Below are positions 43,665 through 51,913 of a stretch of 64,000 nucleotides of DNA, one piece after another. Position 1 is the first letter of the stretch. The number at the start of each line of letters is the position of its first letter. The DNA is from Streptomyces caeruleatus (GTDB lineage Bacteria; Actinomycetota; Actinomycetes; Streptomycetales; Streptomycetaceae): positions 154,497-218,496 of the forward strand of contig NZ_KQ948930.1 in the NCBI RefSeq assembly GCF_001514235.1. Direction: 5' to 3'. The notes below the pieces were generated by a model, which saw only the letters and a program-made list of their open reading frames with translations, was not told where the DNA came from and did not search any database. Made by a program: the position numbers and the translations under genes.

Positions 43665-44051
43665 ATGCAGGAGCTAGACGAAAACCCCCTGACGTCCCTC
43701 CAGGACGACGTGCTCGACGAGCTCGGCGACGAGCGGATCGCGGACATCGCCGTACTGCTGGACACGGACGAGGCAGGGGCCCGACAGATGGTCGGTACGA
43801 CGGTGGCGGCGCTGTCCGGCGAGGCGGAGACCGTGGCGACGCCGCACGACGCCCCGCTCACCGGCGTGGCCACGCTGGGCGGCTTCGCGACCGGCGGGCT
43901 GATGGCCGGGCTGCTGGCCGAGGAGGCCCGGCCGGTCGCGGACGCGGTGGCCCGCAGGACGGGACTGGCGCCGGGTGCCGTGTCCCGGGTGGTGGAGACG
44001 GTGGTTCCGGTGGTGCTGGCGGTGCTCACGAAACGGGCGGCCGGAAGGTAG
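43665..44051 (+). CDS. DUF937-like protein upstream of the gas-vesicle operon
   Basis: Product of 128 aa with acidic N-terminus (ELDENPLTSLQDDVLDELG) and a hydrophobic, Gly-rich centre (LGGFATGGLMAGLLAEEA) typical of DUF937 proteins. No ribosome site precedes ATG 43665, but TAGCGT lies about eight bases upstream and could be a -10 for a near-leaderless mRNA; GTG 43629 is the alternative start. Function unknown. It lies 105 bases before gvpO but probably has its own promoter. Confidence 0.75.
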   Translation: MQELDENPLTSLQDDVLDELGDERIADIAVLLDTDEAGARQMVGTTVAALSGEAETVATPHDAPLTGVATLGGFATGGLMAGLLAEEARPVADAVARRTGLAPGAVSRVVETVVPVVLAVLTKRAAGR

Positions 44052-44117
44052 CGCGCGGAAGAAAGCGGTGGTCGCGGGGGCATTGGTTCGCGGGATGTGC
44101 CGAGTGGCGTGGGCTCC

Positions 44118-44143
44118 GTGTGAGTCCGAAGATTGAGGGGTAC
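44118..44143 (+). promoter_or_regulatory. Stress-sigma-type promoter candidate for the gvp operon
   Basis: GTGT, sixteen bases, GGGTAC resembles the GTTT-N14-16-GGGTAT consensus of SigB/SigF-group promoters in Streptomyces. A start near 44150 would leave a very short leader before gvpO at 44157. Confidence 0.35.
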
Positions 44144-44156
44144 ACCGAGAGGGTGA

Positions 44157-44489
44157 TTGATCACGAGTGATCGTGAGCCGCGCAAGGCTCGTTCCTCAGC
44201 ACGGCAGGAGTCCGCCGGAGAGCGGGTGTCCGCCGCCGATGCGATGCGGTCCGCGATCGAACAACTCAGTGAGCTGTTGGGGAGGGCTCCCGAGTCGGTT
44301 TCCTCGCTGAGGCCGACGGACCAGGGCTGGGAAGCCGATGTAGAGGTCGTGGAACTGGAACGCATTCCCGAGACGACCAGTGTGATGGCCAGTTACCAGG
44401 TGGTTCTGGACCCGGAGGGGAAACTGCTGGCGTACGAGCGCGGACGTCGTTACACGCGCGCTCAGGTGGACAGGAGGGACGGCCGGTAG
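44157..44489 (+). CDS. gvpO: Gas vesicle protein GvpO
   Basis: Product of 110 aa. The only in-frame start before the conserved region is TTG 44157, with GAGAGGG four bases upstream; the next is GTG 44226. SAADAMRSAIEQLSELLGR and GWEADVEVVELERIPETTSVMASYQV with YERGRRYTRAQ are the GvpO signature. It is essential for vesicle formation in haloarchaea and opens the operon in Streptomyces. A GATCAC-GA-GTGATC palindrome overlaps the start. Confidence 0.88.
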   Translation: MITSDREPRKARSSARQESAGERVSAADAMRSAIEQLSELLGRAPESVSSLRPTDQGWEADVEVVELERIPETTSVMASYQVVLDPEGKLLAYERGRRYTRAQVDRRDGR

Positions 44490-44552
44490 GGGAAGACGCC
44501 CCGTAGGTCGCTCGCCCTTTCGCCGGGAATTCGGGCCGGAAGGGAAATCACC

Positions 44553-45041
44553 GTGACGGTGGTGCCACAGGGCAACAGTGGTGGTGTGCCCGCCCCAGCA
44601 GGAGGCGGCGGCGGCGGTTCGGGAACTCTGTACGACGTGCTGGAACTCGTCCTGGACCGGGGCCTGGTCATCGACGCGTTCGTACGGATCTCCCTGGTGG
44701 GCATCGAGCTGGTGAAGATCGACGCCCGTGTGGTCGTCGCCAGTGTCGACACGTATCTGCGCTTCGCCGAGGCGGCCAACCGGCTGGATCTGGAGTCGGG
44801 CCGCAAGGCGCCCTCGCAGCTGACCGACATCGTCGGGGACTCCGTCGAGAGCGGCGCCCGCGGCAAGAGCAAAGGGGCGCTGTCGGGCGCGGTCGAGGCG
44901 ATCACCGAGTCCTTCAAAGGCGGCGGCGACGAGGCCGAGGAAGAGCCCGCCGAGCGTGAGCGCAGGCCGGCGCGCGAGAAGCGGCAGGAGCGCGGCGAAC
45001 GTCGCTCGGAACGCCGTTCCGCACGGGACCGGGAGGAGTGA
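44553..45041 (+). CDS. gvpA: Gas vesicle structural protein GvpA, extended
   Basis: Product of 162 aa from GTG 44553. Residues 25-85 are the GvpA fold: LYDVLELVLDRGLVIDAFVR, VGIELVKIDARVVVASVDTYL. Classical GvpA is about 70 aa; here there is a Gly/Pro-rich N-terminal lead of about 24 aa and a highly charged Arg/Glu tail of about 70 aa, as in actinomycete homologs. It is the shell-subunit candidate of this cluster. Confidence 0.9.
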   Translation: MTVVPQGNSGGVPAPAGGGGGGSGTLYDVLELVLDRGLVIDAFVRISLVGIELVKIDARVVVASVDTYLRFAEAANRLDLESGRKAPSQLTDIVGDSVESGARGKSKGALSGAVEAITESFKGGGDEAEEEPAERERRPAREKRQERGERRSERRSARDREE

Positions 45042-45049
45042 GCGAGCCC

Positions 45050-45763
45050 ATGTCCGTGTATGTGTACGCGATCACCAAGGACTCGCACCCGCTGGACCTG
45101 GGCGACGCCAAGGGCGTGGGCGATCCGCCCGGTGAGCTGCGCACGGTGCGCGGCGCCTCGCTGTGCGCGGTCGTCAGCGACTGCCCCGACGATCTCTCGG
45201 TGGCCCGCCGGGACCTCCAGGCGCACCAGGACGTCCAGGAGCGGCTCTGGTCCGAGGGGACCGCCCTGCCGCTCAGCTTCGGGTTCGTCGCCGCCGACGA
45301 GGAGGCCGTACGCGGTGTCCTGGAGGAGCGGGCCCAGCTGTACGCCCAGCGTCTCGACGAGCTCGCCGGGCGGTCGGAGTTCAACGTCAAGGGCGTCCTG
45401 GACGAGGACACGGTCGTACGTGCCGTCCTGGAGGAGAACACCCAGGCCCGCGAGCTGAACCGGCGGACCCTGGAGGGCGGCGGGACGTACGACGACCGGC
45501 TGGCGCTCGGCCAGTTGGTGGCCCAGGAGGTGCAGGGCCGCCAGGACGCCCTCGCCGAGGAGGTCCTCGCCGGGCTGCGGCCGCTCACCGAGGCCGAGAA
45601 GGTCGCGCCGCCGTCGCAGCAGTACTTCGTGAGCGCGTCCTTCCTCGTGGAGGACGACAGGGCCGAGGAGTTCGGCCGGGCCGGACAGGAGCTGGCCGAA
45701 CGCTACGGCGAGGGCGTGGAGCTGCGGATGCGGGGGCCTCTGCCGCCGTACAGCTTCGTCTGA
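45050..45763 (+). CDS. gvpF: Gas vesicle protein GvpF (GvpF/GvpL family)
   Basis: Product of 237 aa. ATG 45050 is preferred; GTG 45038 sits on the ribosome site GGGAGG. VYVYAITKDSHPL at the N-terminus, LQAHQDVQERLW with LPLSFGFVAADEEAV in the middle and RMRGPLPPYSFV at the end are GvpF/L hallmarks. It is thought to nucleate or assist shell assembly with GvpA. A second paralog, gvpL, lies at 48366. Confidence 0.92.
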   Translation: MSVYVYAITKDSHPLDLGDAKGVGDPPGELRTVRGASLCAVVSDCPDDLSVARRDLQAHQDVQERLWSEGTALPLSFGFVAADEEAVRGVLEERAQLYAQRLDELAGRSEFNVKGVLDEDTVVRAVLEENTQARELNRRTLEGGGTYDDRLALGQLVAQEVQGRQDALAEEVLAGLRPLTEAEKVAPPSQQYFVSASFLVEDDRAEEFGRAGQELAERYGEGVELRMRGPLPPYSFV

Positions 45764-45788
45764 GCCGCGAGTCGCGATTGGAGGAGCC

Positions 45789-46046
45789 GTGGGACTGGTC
45801 ACCGGGATCCTGACGCTGCCGTTCGCACCCGTGCGGGGCATCGGCTGGGTGCTCGACAAGGTGGTCAAGACCGCCGAGGACGAGTACTACGACCCGGCTC
45901 CCGTGCAGGAGGCGCTCGTGAACCTGGAGCGGGCGCGGGACGAGGGCGGTGTCGACGAGGAGGAGTTCGCACGGCAGGAGGAGGCGCTGCTGCACCGCCT
46001 GGAGGAGATCAGGGCCTACCAGCTGCGGTCGGCCGGCGGTGGGTGA
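45789..46046 (+). CDS. gvpG: Gas vesicle protein GvpG
   Basis: Product of 85 aa from GTG 45789 with GGAGGAG upstream. GLVTGILTLPFAPVRGIGWV and DEEEFARQEEALLHRLEE (coiled-coil-like helix) are diagnostic of GvpG. It is a minor assembly protein between gvpF and gvpY. Confidence 0.92.
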   Translation: MGLVTGILTLPFAPVRGIGWVLDKVVKTAEDEYYDPAPVQEALVNLERARDEGGVDEEEFARQEEALLHRLEEIRAYQLRSAGGG

Positions 46047-46062
46047 GGAAAGAAGACAGGTC

Positions 46063-46617
46063 ATGAACAACGCCAAGATCGGCACCGCCCTGCTGGGCGG
46101 CTATGTGCTGGGGCGGACCAAGAAGGCGAAGCTCGCCATCAGTCTCGGCGCGCTGCTCGCCGGCTCCCGGATCAAGCCCGGGCAGGTCGGCAAGGCCCTC
46201 CAGGACTCCCCCTTCCTGCACACCCTCACCGGCCAGGTGCGCACCGAACTGACCGACGCGGGGAAGGCGGCGGCAACCACCGTCCTCAGCGCCAAGGCCG
46301 ACAACCTGGCCGACGCCCTGCACCAGCGCACCGCCGGACTGCGGGAGCGGGGCCAGGAGCAGGAAGCGGACGACGAGGCCGAGGACGACACCGAGGACAG
46401 GGACGACGCCGAGGACAGGGACAGGGACGAGGCCGAGGACCAGGATCAGGACGAGACGGAGCCTGAGGAGGAGCCTGAGGAGGAGCCCGAGGAGAAGCCT
46501 CGGCAGAAGACCCGGAAGGCGGCGTCCCGCCGTACGAAGAAGACCTCCACCTCCCAGAGCCGCTCACGCGGCGGCGGCTCCGCGCGGTCGAGCAGGCAGG
46601 GGCAGGACGATGGCTGA
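46063..46617 (+). CDS. gvpY: Gas vesicle cluster protein GvpY
   Basis: Product of 184 aa from ATG 46063. A helical, mildly hydrophobic N-terminal half (KIGTALLGGYVLGRTKKAKL) is followed from about residue 100 by an acidic low-complexity tail (Asp/Glu with Arg) containing a 12-bp tandem repeat. The end is basic Ser/Lys/Arg-rich. GvpY is specific to actinomycete gas-vesicle operons; its role is not known. The gvpZ start overlaps its stop. Confidence 0.85.
   Translation: MNNAKIGTALLGGYVLGRTKKAKLAISLGALLAGSRIKPGQVGKALQDSPFLHTLTGQVRTELTDAGKAAATTVLSAKADNLADALHQRTAGLRERGQEQEADDEAEDDTEDRDDAEDRDRDEAEDQDQDETEPEEEPEEEPEEKPRQKTRKAASRRTKKTSTSQSRSRGGGSARSSRQGQDDG
46459..46494 (+). repeat. Tandem repeat GAGCCTGAGGAG x 3 in gvpY
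   Basis: Three 12-bp units (the third with one C for T) encode Glu-Pro-Glu-Glu repeats in the acidic tail. Such in-frame repeats may vary in copy number among strains. Confidence 0.7.
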
Positions 46618-47845
46618 GCGCAAAGGAACGCAACGCGGCTCGGGCGGCGGCACGGGGACCCTGTCGAAGGCCGGCGAGCGGGTGCCGGGGACGGACCGGC
46701 TGAAGGACGAGCTGGAGAGCTACGTCCAGGCCCGGCTCCAGGTCGCGCTGGAGGGCATGGGCCACCGGCTCGGCGAGGGCGCGCGCAGGCTGAGCGAGGG
46801 CCACGTCGGCCCGCGCGGGCTGGTAGGCGCGGTGGCCAAGGGCGGCAAGAAGCTGGGCGAGCACCTGCCGTCGGGCATGGGGGCGCTGACCTCGACGGCC
46901 TCCCACGCGAAGGACACGGCTTCGCACGCCAAGGACGCGGTGGTGGGCAAGGCCAAGGACGCCGCCGGGCAGCTGCCCGGCCAGAGCGGCGACAAGGACC
47001 CCGGCAACGACCCGGACAGCATGGGCAAGGGGATCACCATCATCGAGGACATCGATGTGGGCGTGCCGGTGCGCGAGGCGTACAACCAGTGGACGCAGTT
47101 CCAGGAGTTCGACCGGTTCGCCAAGGGTGTCGTCGGCATCGAGCAACAGGACGACACCACGACCAGATGGCATGTGAAGGTCGCCAAGTCCAACCGGCGC
47201 TTCCGGAGCACCATCACGGAACAGGTGCCCGACGAGCGCATCGCCTGGACCAGCTCCGGGGACAAGGGCACGACCCAGGGCGTCGTCACCTTCCACCCCC
47301 TCACCGACAACCTCACCAAGGTGCTGCTGGTCCTGCGCTACTTCCCCAAGGGGCCGGTCGAGCGGGTCGGCAGCTGGATGCGGGCGCAGGGGCGTCGTGC
47401 CCGGCTCGACCTGAAGCTCTTCCGCACCTTCGTGATGATGCGCGGGGAGGCCACCGGAGGCTGGCGCGGGGAGATCCGCGAGGGCGAGGTGGTGCGGGAG
47501 CCGGAGGAGGTCGAGGAAGCCGAGCGGGAGGAGGACGGCGAGGACGAGGAGGGCCGGGCCGAGCAGGACGAGCACGACGACGAGGAGGACGGGAAGGACG
47601 ACGACCGCGCGTCCGCCGAGGACGAGGACGAAGACGAAGACGAAGAGTACGACGAACAGGACGAGGACGCCGAGGACGACTGGGAGGAGGACGAAGACCG
47701 CGACCAGGACCAGGACGAGGACGAGGACGACGACTTGGACGAGGAGGACCGAGAGCCCGACGACCGCTACGACGATGACGACGACACCGACGACACCGAC
47801 GACACCGACGACACCGACCGGGAAACGAGGTCGAGTACCCCGTGA
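46610..47845 (+). CDS. gvpZ: Gas vesicle cluster protein GvpZ, SRPBCC domain with acidic tail
   Basis: Product of 411 aa. An Ala/Gly/Lys helical N-terminal 130 aa precedes an SRPBCC (START-like) domain at about 140-265: DIDVGVPVREAYNQWTQFQE, WHVKVAKSNRRFRSTI, DERIAWTSSG and the C-terminal helix ERVGSWMRAQG. From about residue 305 comes a tail of nearly 100 residues, mostly Asp and Glu, ending in (DDT)n. The SRPBCC pocket suggests binding of a lipid or other hydrophobic ligand. The tail is extreme even for this family. Confidence 0.85.
   Translation: MAERKGTQRGSGGGTGTLSKAGERVPGTDRLKDELESYVQARLQVALEGMGHRLGEGARRLSEGHVGPRGLVGAVAKGGKKLGEHLPSGMGALTSTASHAKDTASHAKDAVVGKAKDAAGQLPGQSGDKDPGNDPDSMGKGITIIEDIDVGVPVREAYNQWTQFQEFDRFAKGVVGIEQQDDTTTRWHVKVAKSNRRFRSTITEQVPDERIAWTSSGDKGTTQGVVTFHPLTDNLTKVLLVLRYFPKGPVERVGSWMRAQGRRARLDLKLFRTFVMMRGEATGGWRGEIREGEVVREPEEVEEAEREEDGEDEEGRAEQDEHDDEEDGKDDDRASAEDEDEDEDEEYDEQDEDAEDDWEEDEDRDQDQDEDEDDDLDEEDREPDDRYDDDDDTDDTDDTDDTDRETRSSTP
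47780..47815 (+). repeat. Tandem repeat GACGACACC x 4 in gvpZ
   Basis: Four perfect 9-bp units encode Asp-Asp-Thr repeats at the end of the acidic tail. Perfect identity suggests recent expansion. Confidence 0.8.
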
Positions 47846-48369
47846 CCGAGCCCGTCCCCACCCGCTCCACGCCGTCGAGGGCGATGTCCCCGTACGGCGA
47901 GTCATCCGGCGCGAACCTCGCCGACATCCTTGAACGCGTGCTCGACAAGGGCATCGTCATCGTCGGTGACATCAAGATCAACCTGCTGGACATCGAGCTG
48001 CTCACCATCAAGCTCCGCCTCCTGGTGGCCTCGGTCGACAAGGCCAGGGAGATCGGCATCGACTGGTGGGAGCACGACCCCGCGCTCTCCTCCCGCGCCG
48101 ACCAACGGCACGATCTGAAGGAGCAGAACGAACGGCTGCGCGCCGAGGTCGAGGAACTGCGCCGCAAGGTCGAGCGGTCCGAGCGGGCCGAGTCCGCGGG
48201 CGAACTGCCCGAAAGCGGCTCGGGATCGTCCGGCCGACGCCGGCCCCGTGAGACGGACCGGGAGCCCGGCGCCGAACCGCGACGTCCCCGGCGCAAGAAG
48301 GACGACGCGGAGGACCGCGACCGGGACCGGGCCAAGGAGCGAGACCGGAACCGAGACCGAGAGCCGTGA
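47842..48369 (+). CDS. gvpJ: Gas vesicle protein GvpJ (GvpA family)
   Basis: Product of 175 aa from GTG 47842, overlapping the gvpZ stop. LADILERVLDKGIVIVGDIK and LLDIELLTIKLRLLVASVDKA, then IDWWEHDP, match GvpJ. A coiled-coil-like stretch (KEQNERLRAEVEELRRKVER) and a charged tail follow. It probably forms the conical vesicle tip. Overlaps gvpL at its stop. Confidence 0.9.
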   Translation: MTEPVPTRSTPSRAMSPYGESSGANLADILERVLDKGIVIVGDIKINLLDIELLTIKLRLLVASVDKAREIGIDWWEHDPALSSRADQRHDLKEQNERLRAEVEELRRKVERSERAESAGELPESGSGSSGRRRPRETDREPGAEPRRPRRKKDDAEDRDRDRAKERDRNRDREP

Positions 48370-49169
48370 ACGGGCAGCGCCTCAGCTACGCCTACGCCGT
48401 GGTCAGGTCGTCCGACCCCGCGGCACAGCGGGCGCGGTCGGCCCTCGCCGGCCTCCGGGGCGTGGCGGACGCGCCCGTCGCCCTGGTCCGCTCGGGCGCG
48501 GCGGCCGCGGCGGTGAGCGCGGTGCCCGGGGCGGAGTTCTCGGAGGCGGCCCTGAAGTCACGGCTGGAGGATCTCGACTGGCTGGAGGCGACGGCCCGCG
48601 CCCACCACCTGGTCATCGAGACGCTCGCCGCCCGCACGACGGTCCTCCCCCTGCGGCTGGCCACGGTCTACCTCGACGACAGCCGGGTCGAACGGATGCT
48701 GGCCGAGCGTCAGGAGGACTTCACCGCGCTGCTCGACCGGTTCGACGACCACGTGGAGTGGGGCGTGAAGGTGTACGCCGAGATCCCCGCCCTCTCCGAC
48801 CCCGCCGAGCCGGTCCCCTCGGACCCACCGGACACGGGACGCGCGTATCTGCGCCGCCGCAGGCAGCACCGACAGGCGCGCGAGGAGACCTGGCGGGCCG
48901 CCGAGGAGGCCGTACGGCGCACCGAGCAGCGGGCGCGCGGTCTCGCGGTGGAACGCGCCCGGCACCGTCCGCAGCAGGGCACCCTGGCCCGGCTCCCCGG
49001 CGAGAACGTCGCCAACGACGCCTACCTCGTCCCGCGCCTGGCGGCCGAGGAGTTCCGCGACCGGATGCTGCACGCCGCCGACGACCTGCCCGGCGTACGC
49101 GTGGAGGTCACCGGCCCCTGGGCGCCGTACTCCTTCACCGCCCCCCTCGAAGGGGTGCGGCAACCGTGA
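48366..49169 (+). CDS. gvpL: Gas vesicle protein GvpL (GvpF/GvpL family)
   Basis: Product of 267 aa from GTG 48366. LSYAYAVVRSSDP at the N-terminus, TTVLPLRLATVYLDDSRVER in the middle and EVTGPWAPYSFT at the end identify it. An Arg-rich insertion (AYLRRRRQHRQAREE) lies near residue 160. Companion to GvpF. Confidence 0.9.
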   Translation: MNGQRLSYAYAVVRSSDPAAQRARSALAGLRGVADAPVALVRSGAAAAAVSAVPGAEFSEAALKSRLEDLDWLEATARAHHLVIETLAARTTVLPLRLATVYLDDSRVERMLAERQEDFTALLDRFDDHVEWGVKVYAEIPALSDPAEPVPSDPPDTGRAYLRRRRQHRQAREETWRAAEEAVRRTEQRARGLAVERARHRPQQGTLARLPGENVANDAYLVPRLAAEEFRDRMLHAADDLPGVRVEVTGPWAPYSFTAPLEGVRQP

Positions 49170-49435
49170 CCGGGCACGACGCGTACGACGACGAGCGCCC
49201 GCTCGCCGGAACCCAGGTCGCGCTGATCGACCTGCTCGACCGGCTGCTGAGCGGCGGGGTCGTGATCACCGGGGATGTCGTCCTGTCGATCGCGGACATC
49301 GACCTGGTGCGGGTCTCGCTGCGCGCGGTGGTGATCGCCATCCGGGAGCAGCTGGAGGATCAGTGGGCACCCGTCCTGCCGGACCGGACACCCACGGCGT
49401 ACGACCATGGCGGCCACGGTGACGAGCCCGGCTGA
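49166..49435 (+). CDS. gvpS: Gas vesicle protein GvpS (short GvpA family)
   Basis: Product of 89 aa from GTG 49166, overlapping the gvpL stop; a much longer open frame runs through it but begins inside gvpJ. QVALIDLLDRLLSGGVVITGD and IADIDLVRVSLRAVVIAIRE show a minimal GvpA-type core. It overlaps gvpK by 29 bases. Confidence 0.88.
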   Translation: MTGHDAYDDERPLAGTQVALIDLLDRLLSGGVVITGDVVLSIADIDLVRVSLRAVVIAIREQLEDQWAPVLPDRTPTAYDHGGHGDEPG

Positions 49436-49820
49436 CCGCCCGTCCCCCGACCGGCTGCGGGAGGTCGCGGACGCCGCGCACCGCGCCTTCTCCCTGCTGC
49501 CGGCCCAGCCGGACGACATGGCCCCGCCGACCGCGGGCCGCACGGCGGCGCGCCGGCTGCACGCCGACCCCGACACCGTGGAACGTGACCTGGTCAGGCT
49601 GGTCCTCACCATCGTCGAACTGCTCCGCCAGCTGATGGAGCGCCAGGCCCTGCACCGCGTCGACGAGGGCGGCCTGACCGAGGAGCAGGAGGAACGCCTC
49701 GGCCTGACCCTGATGCTCCTCAACGACCGGATGACCGAACTGTGCGACCGCTACGGCCTCACCTTGGAGGACCTCAACCTCGACCTGGGGCCCCTGGGCA
49801 CCCTGCTCCCCCCGCCGTGA
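49407..49820 (+). CDS. gvpK: Gas vesicle protein GvpK
   Basis: Product of 137 aa. RLHADPDTVERDLVRLVLTI and VELLRQLMERQALHRVDEG with the C-terminal LDLGPLGTLLPP are the GvpK signature. Last gene of the operon; a strong stem at 49848 follows. Confidence 0.92.
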   Translation: MAATVTSPADRPSPDRLREVADAAHRAFSLLPAQPDDMAPPTAGRTAARRLHADPDTVERDLVRLVLTIVELLRQLMERQALHRVDEGGLTEEQEERLGLTLMLLNDRMTELCDRYGLTLEDLNLDLGPLGTLLPPP

Positions 49821-49847
49821 GGCGCCGCGGGACCGACCCCTCATCCA

Positions 49848-49885
49848 ACGGGACGCCGACGACCCGCATGCCGTCGGCGTCCCGT
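49848..49885. terminator. 14-bp perfect stem-loop between gvpK and the convergent isomerase
   Basis: ACGGGACGCCGACG, ten bases, CGTCGGCGTCCCGT. It lies 27 bases after gvpK and 22 bases after the convergent stop, and can serve both. No T-tract. Confidence 0.7.
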
Positions 49886-49907
49886 GGCCCCCGCCCCGCT
49901 GTCCGCG

Positions 49908-50762
49908 CTAGCCCGCGTGCTCCACGAACCGCGCCGCCGTCTCCGCCAGCAGCTCACGGCCGTCGCGGGCCCACAGCCGGTCGTTGAACAGCTCCACCTC
50001 GATCGCGCCGGTGTACCCGGCGGCCTCGACGTAGCCCTTCCACTCCCGCATGTCGATCGAGCCGTCGCCGATCTGCCCGCGGCCGTTGAGGACGCCCTCG
50101 GGCAACGGGGTGATCCAGTCGGCGAGCTGGAAGGTGTGGATACGGCCGCCCGCGCCCGCCCGGGCGATCTGCGCGGGCGCGTTGTCGTCCCACCAGATGT
50201 GGTACGTGTCGACCGTGACGCCGACCTGCCGGGCGGGGAAGCGCTCGGCGAGGTCGAGGGCCTGGGCGAGGGTGGAGACCACGCAGCGGTCCGAGGCGAA
50301 CATCGGGTGCAGCGGCTCGATCGCCAGCTTCACCCCGTGGTCCTCGGCGTACGGGCCGAGCACCGCCAGCGCGTCCGCGATCCGCTCCCGGGCGCCGTGC
50401 AGGTCCTTCGAGCCGGCCGGGAGGCCGCCGGAGACCAGCACCAGCGTGTCGGTGCCCAGCGCCGCCGCCTCGTCGACCGCGCGCCGGTTGTCGTCGAGGG
50501 CCCCGGCCCGCTCGGCCGGGTCGACCGCGGTGAGGAAGCCGCCGCGGCACAGGGTGGTGACGGTCAGGCCGGCGTCGCGCACCAGCTTGGCCGTCGCCTC
50601 CAGGCCGTACGCCTGGACGGGCTCGCGCCACAGGCCGACGTTCGCCACGCCCAACTGCCCACAGGCCTCGACCAGTTCGGGCAGGCTCAGCTGCTTCACC
50701 GTCATCTGGTTGATGGAGAAGCGGGACAGGTCCTGCTCACCGCCCACTCGAATACCGCTCAC
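49908..50762 (-). CDS. Sugar phosphate isomerase/epimerase (xylose isomerase-like TIM barrel)
   Basis: Product of 284 aa from GTG 50762, overlapping the DUF993 stop. AP endonuclease 2 fold with LAIEPLHPMFASDR, VGVTVDTYHIWWD and EVELFNDRLW providing the Glu, Asp and His metal ligands. It is third in an operon with a dehydrogenase and an aldolase-like protein, so it probably isomerises a keto-sugar intermediate. Substrate unknown. Confidence 0.88.
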   Translation of the reverse strand: MSGIRVGGEQDLSRFSINQMTVKQLSLPELVEACGQLGVANVGLWREPVQAYGLEATAKLVRDAGLTVTTLCRGGFLTAVDPAERAGALDDNRRAVDEAAALGTDTLVLVSGGLPAGSKDLHGARERIADALAVLGPYAEDHGVKLAIEPLHPMFASDRCVVSTLAQALDLAERFPARQVGVTVDTYHIWWDDNAPAQIARAGAGGRIHTFQLADWITPLPEGVLNGRGQIGDGSIDMREWKGYVEAAGYTGAIEVELFNDRLWARDGRELLAETAARFVEHAG

Positions 50763-51913
50763 TGGGCCACTCCGTACAGGGACAGCAGGTTCTTCATCCG
50801 CTCCTCCGCCAGCTTCGGGTCCGGGAACAGGCCGAGGCCGTCGGCGAGTTCGTAGGCCCGGGCGAAGTGCGGGAGGGAGCGGGCCGACTGGAGGCCGCCG
50901 ACCATGGTGAAGTGGGACTGGTGGCCGGCCAGCCAGGCCAGGAAGACCACGCCCGTCTTGTAGAAGCGGGTGGGCGTCTGGAAGAGGTGGCGGGACAACT
51001 CGACGGTGGGGTCGAGGAGTTCACGGAAGCCGGCGGCGTTCCCCGTGTCCAGCACCCGGACGGCCTGCGCCGCCAGCGGGCCCAGCGGGTCGAAGATGCC
51101 GAGCAGGGCGTGGCTGAAGCCCTGCTCGTCGCCCGCGATCAGCTCGGGGTAGTTGAAGTCGTCGCCGGTGTAGCAGCGCACACCCTGCGGGAGCCGGCGG
51201 CGGATGTCGATCTCGCGCTGGGCGTCCAGCAGGGAGACCTTGATGCCGTCGACCTTGTCGGGGTGGGCGGCGATGACGTCCAGGAAGGTGTCGGTGGCCG
51301 CGTCCAGGTCGGACGAGCCCCAGTAGCCCTCCAGCGCCGGGTCGAACATCGGGCCGAGCCAGTGCAGGACCACCGGCTCGGTGGCCTGGCGGAGCAGATG
51401 GCCGTAGACCTCCAGGTAGTCCTCGGGGCCGGAGGCGGCGGCCGCGAGGGCGCGGGAGGCCATCAGGATGGCCCGCGCGCCGGACTCCTCGACCAGCGCG
51501 AGCTGCTCCTCGTACGCCGCCCGGACCTCGGCCGGCGAGGCCGGGCCGGTGAGCTGGTCGGTGCCGACGCCGCAGGCGATGAGTCCGCCGACCGCCTTCG
51601 CCTCGGCGGCGCTGCGGCGGATCAGCTCGGCCGCGCCCGCCCAGTCCAGGCCCATGCCGCGCTGAGCGGTGTCCATGGCCTCGGCGACGCCGAGCCCGTG
51701 GGACCACAGATGGCGGCGGAAGGCGAGGGTGGCGTCCCAGTCGACGGCGGCGGCCGAGTCGGGCGACACGTCGGCGTACGGGTCGGCGACGACATGCGCG
51801 GCCGAGTAGACCGTACGGGAGGTGAAGGGTGCGCCCGGGGTGAGGGCGAGGGGCTCGGTGCGCGGCTCGTAGGCCCGCATCCCGCCCTTGAAGTCGGGCA
51901 GTCGGATCGTCAC
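50759..51913 (-). CDS. DUF993 protein, dihydrodipicolinate synthase-like aldolase
   Basis: Product of 384 aa from GTG 51913, overlapping the oxidoreductase stop. MRAYEPRTEP, AAVDWDATLAFRRHLWSHGLG, VVLHWLGPMFDP and GIKVSLLD are the DUF993 pattern; the Lys in VDGIKVSLLD is placed like the Schiff-base Lys of DHDPS/KDG aldolases. RCYTGDDFNYP follows. Likely a class I aldolase or dehydratase for a sugar acid; not characterised as far as I know. Confidence 0.85.
   Translation of the reverse strand: MTIRLPDFKGGMRAYEPRTEPLALTPGAPFTSRTVYSAAHVVADPYADVSPDSAAAVDWDATLAFRRHLWSHGLGVAEAMDTAQRGMGLDWAGAAELIRRSAAEAKAVGGLIACGVGTDQLTGPASPAEVRAAYEEQLALVEESGARAILMASRALAAAASGPEDYLEVYGHLLRQATEPVVLHWLGPMFDPALEGYWGSSDLDAATDTFLDVIAAHPDKVDGIKVSLLDAQREIDIRRRLPQGVRCYTGDDFNYPELIAGDEQGFSHALLGIFDPLGPLAAQAVRVLDTGNAAGFRELLDPTVELSRHLFQTPTRFYKTGVVFLAWLAGHQSHFTMVGGLQSARSLPHFARAYELADGLGLFPDPKLAEERMKNLLSLYGVAQ

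Noticed and set aside
48248..49165. Long frame leading into gvpS as a 395-aa protein
   Set aside because: The first three quarters are an out-of-frame shadow of gvpJ and gvpL; the GvpA-like core starts at GTG 49166.
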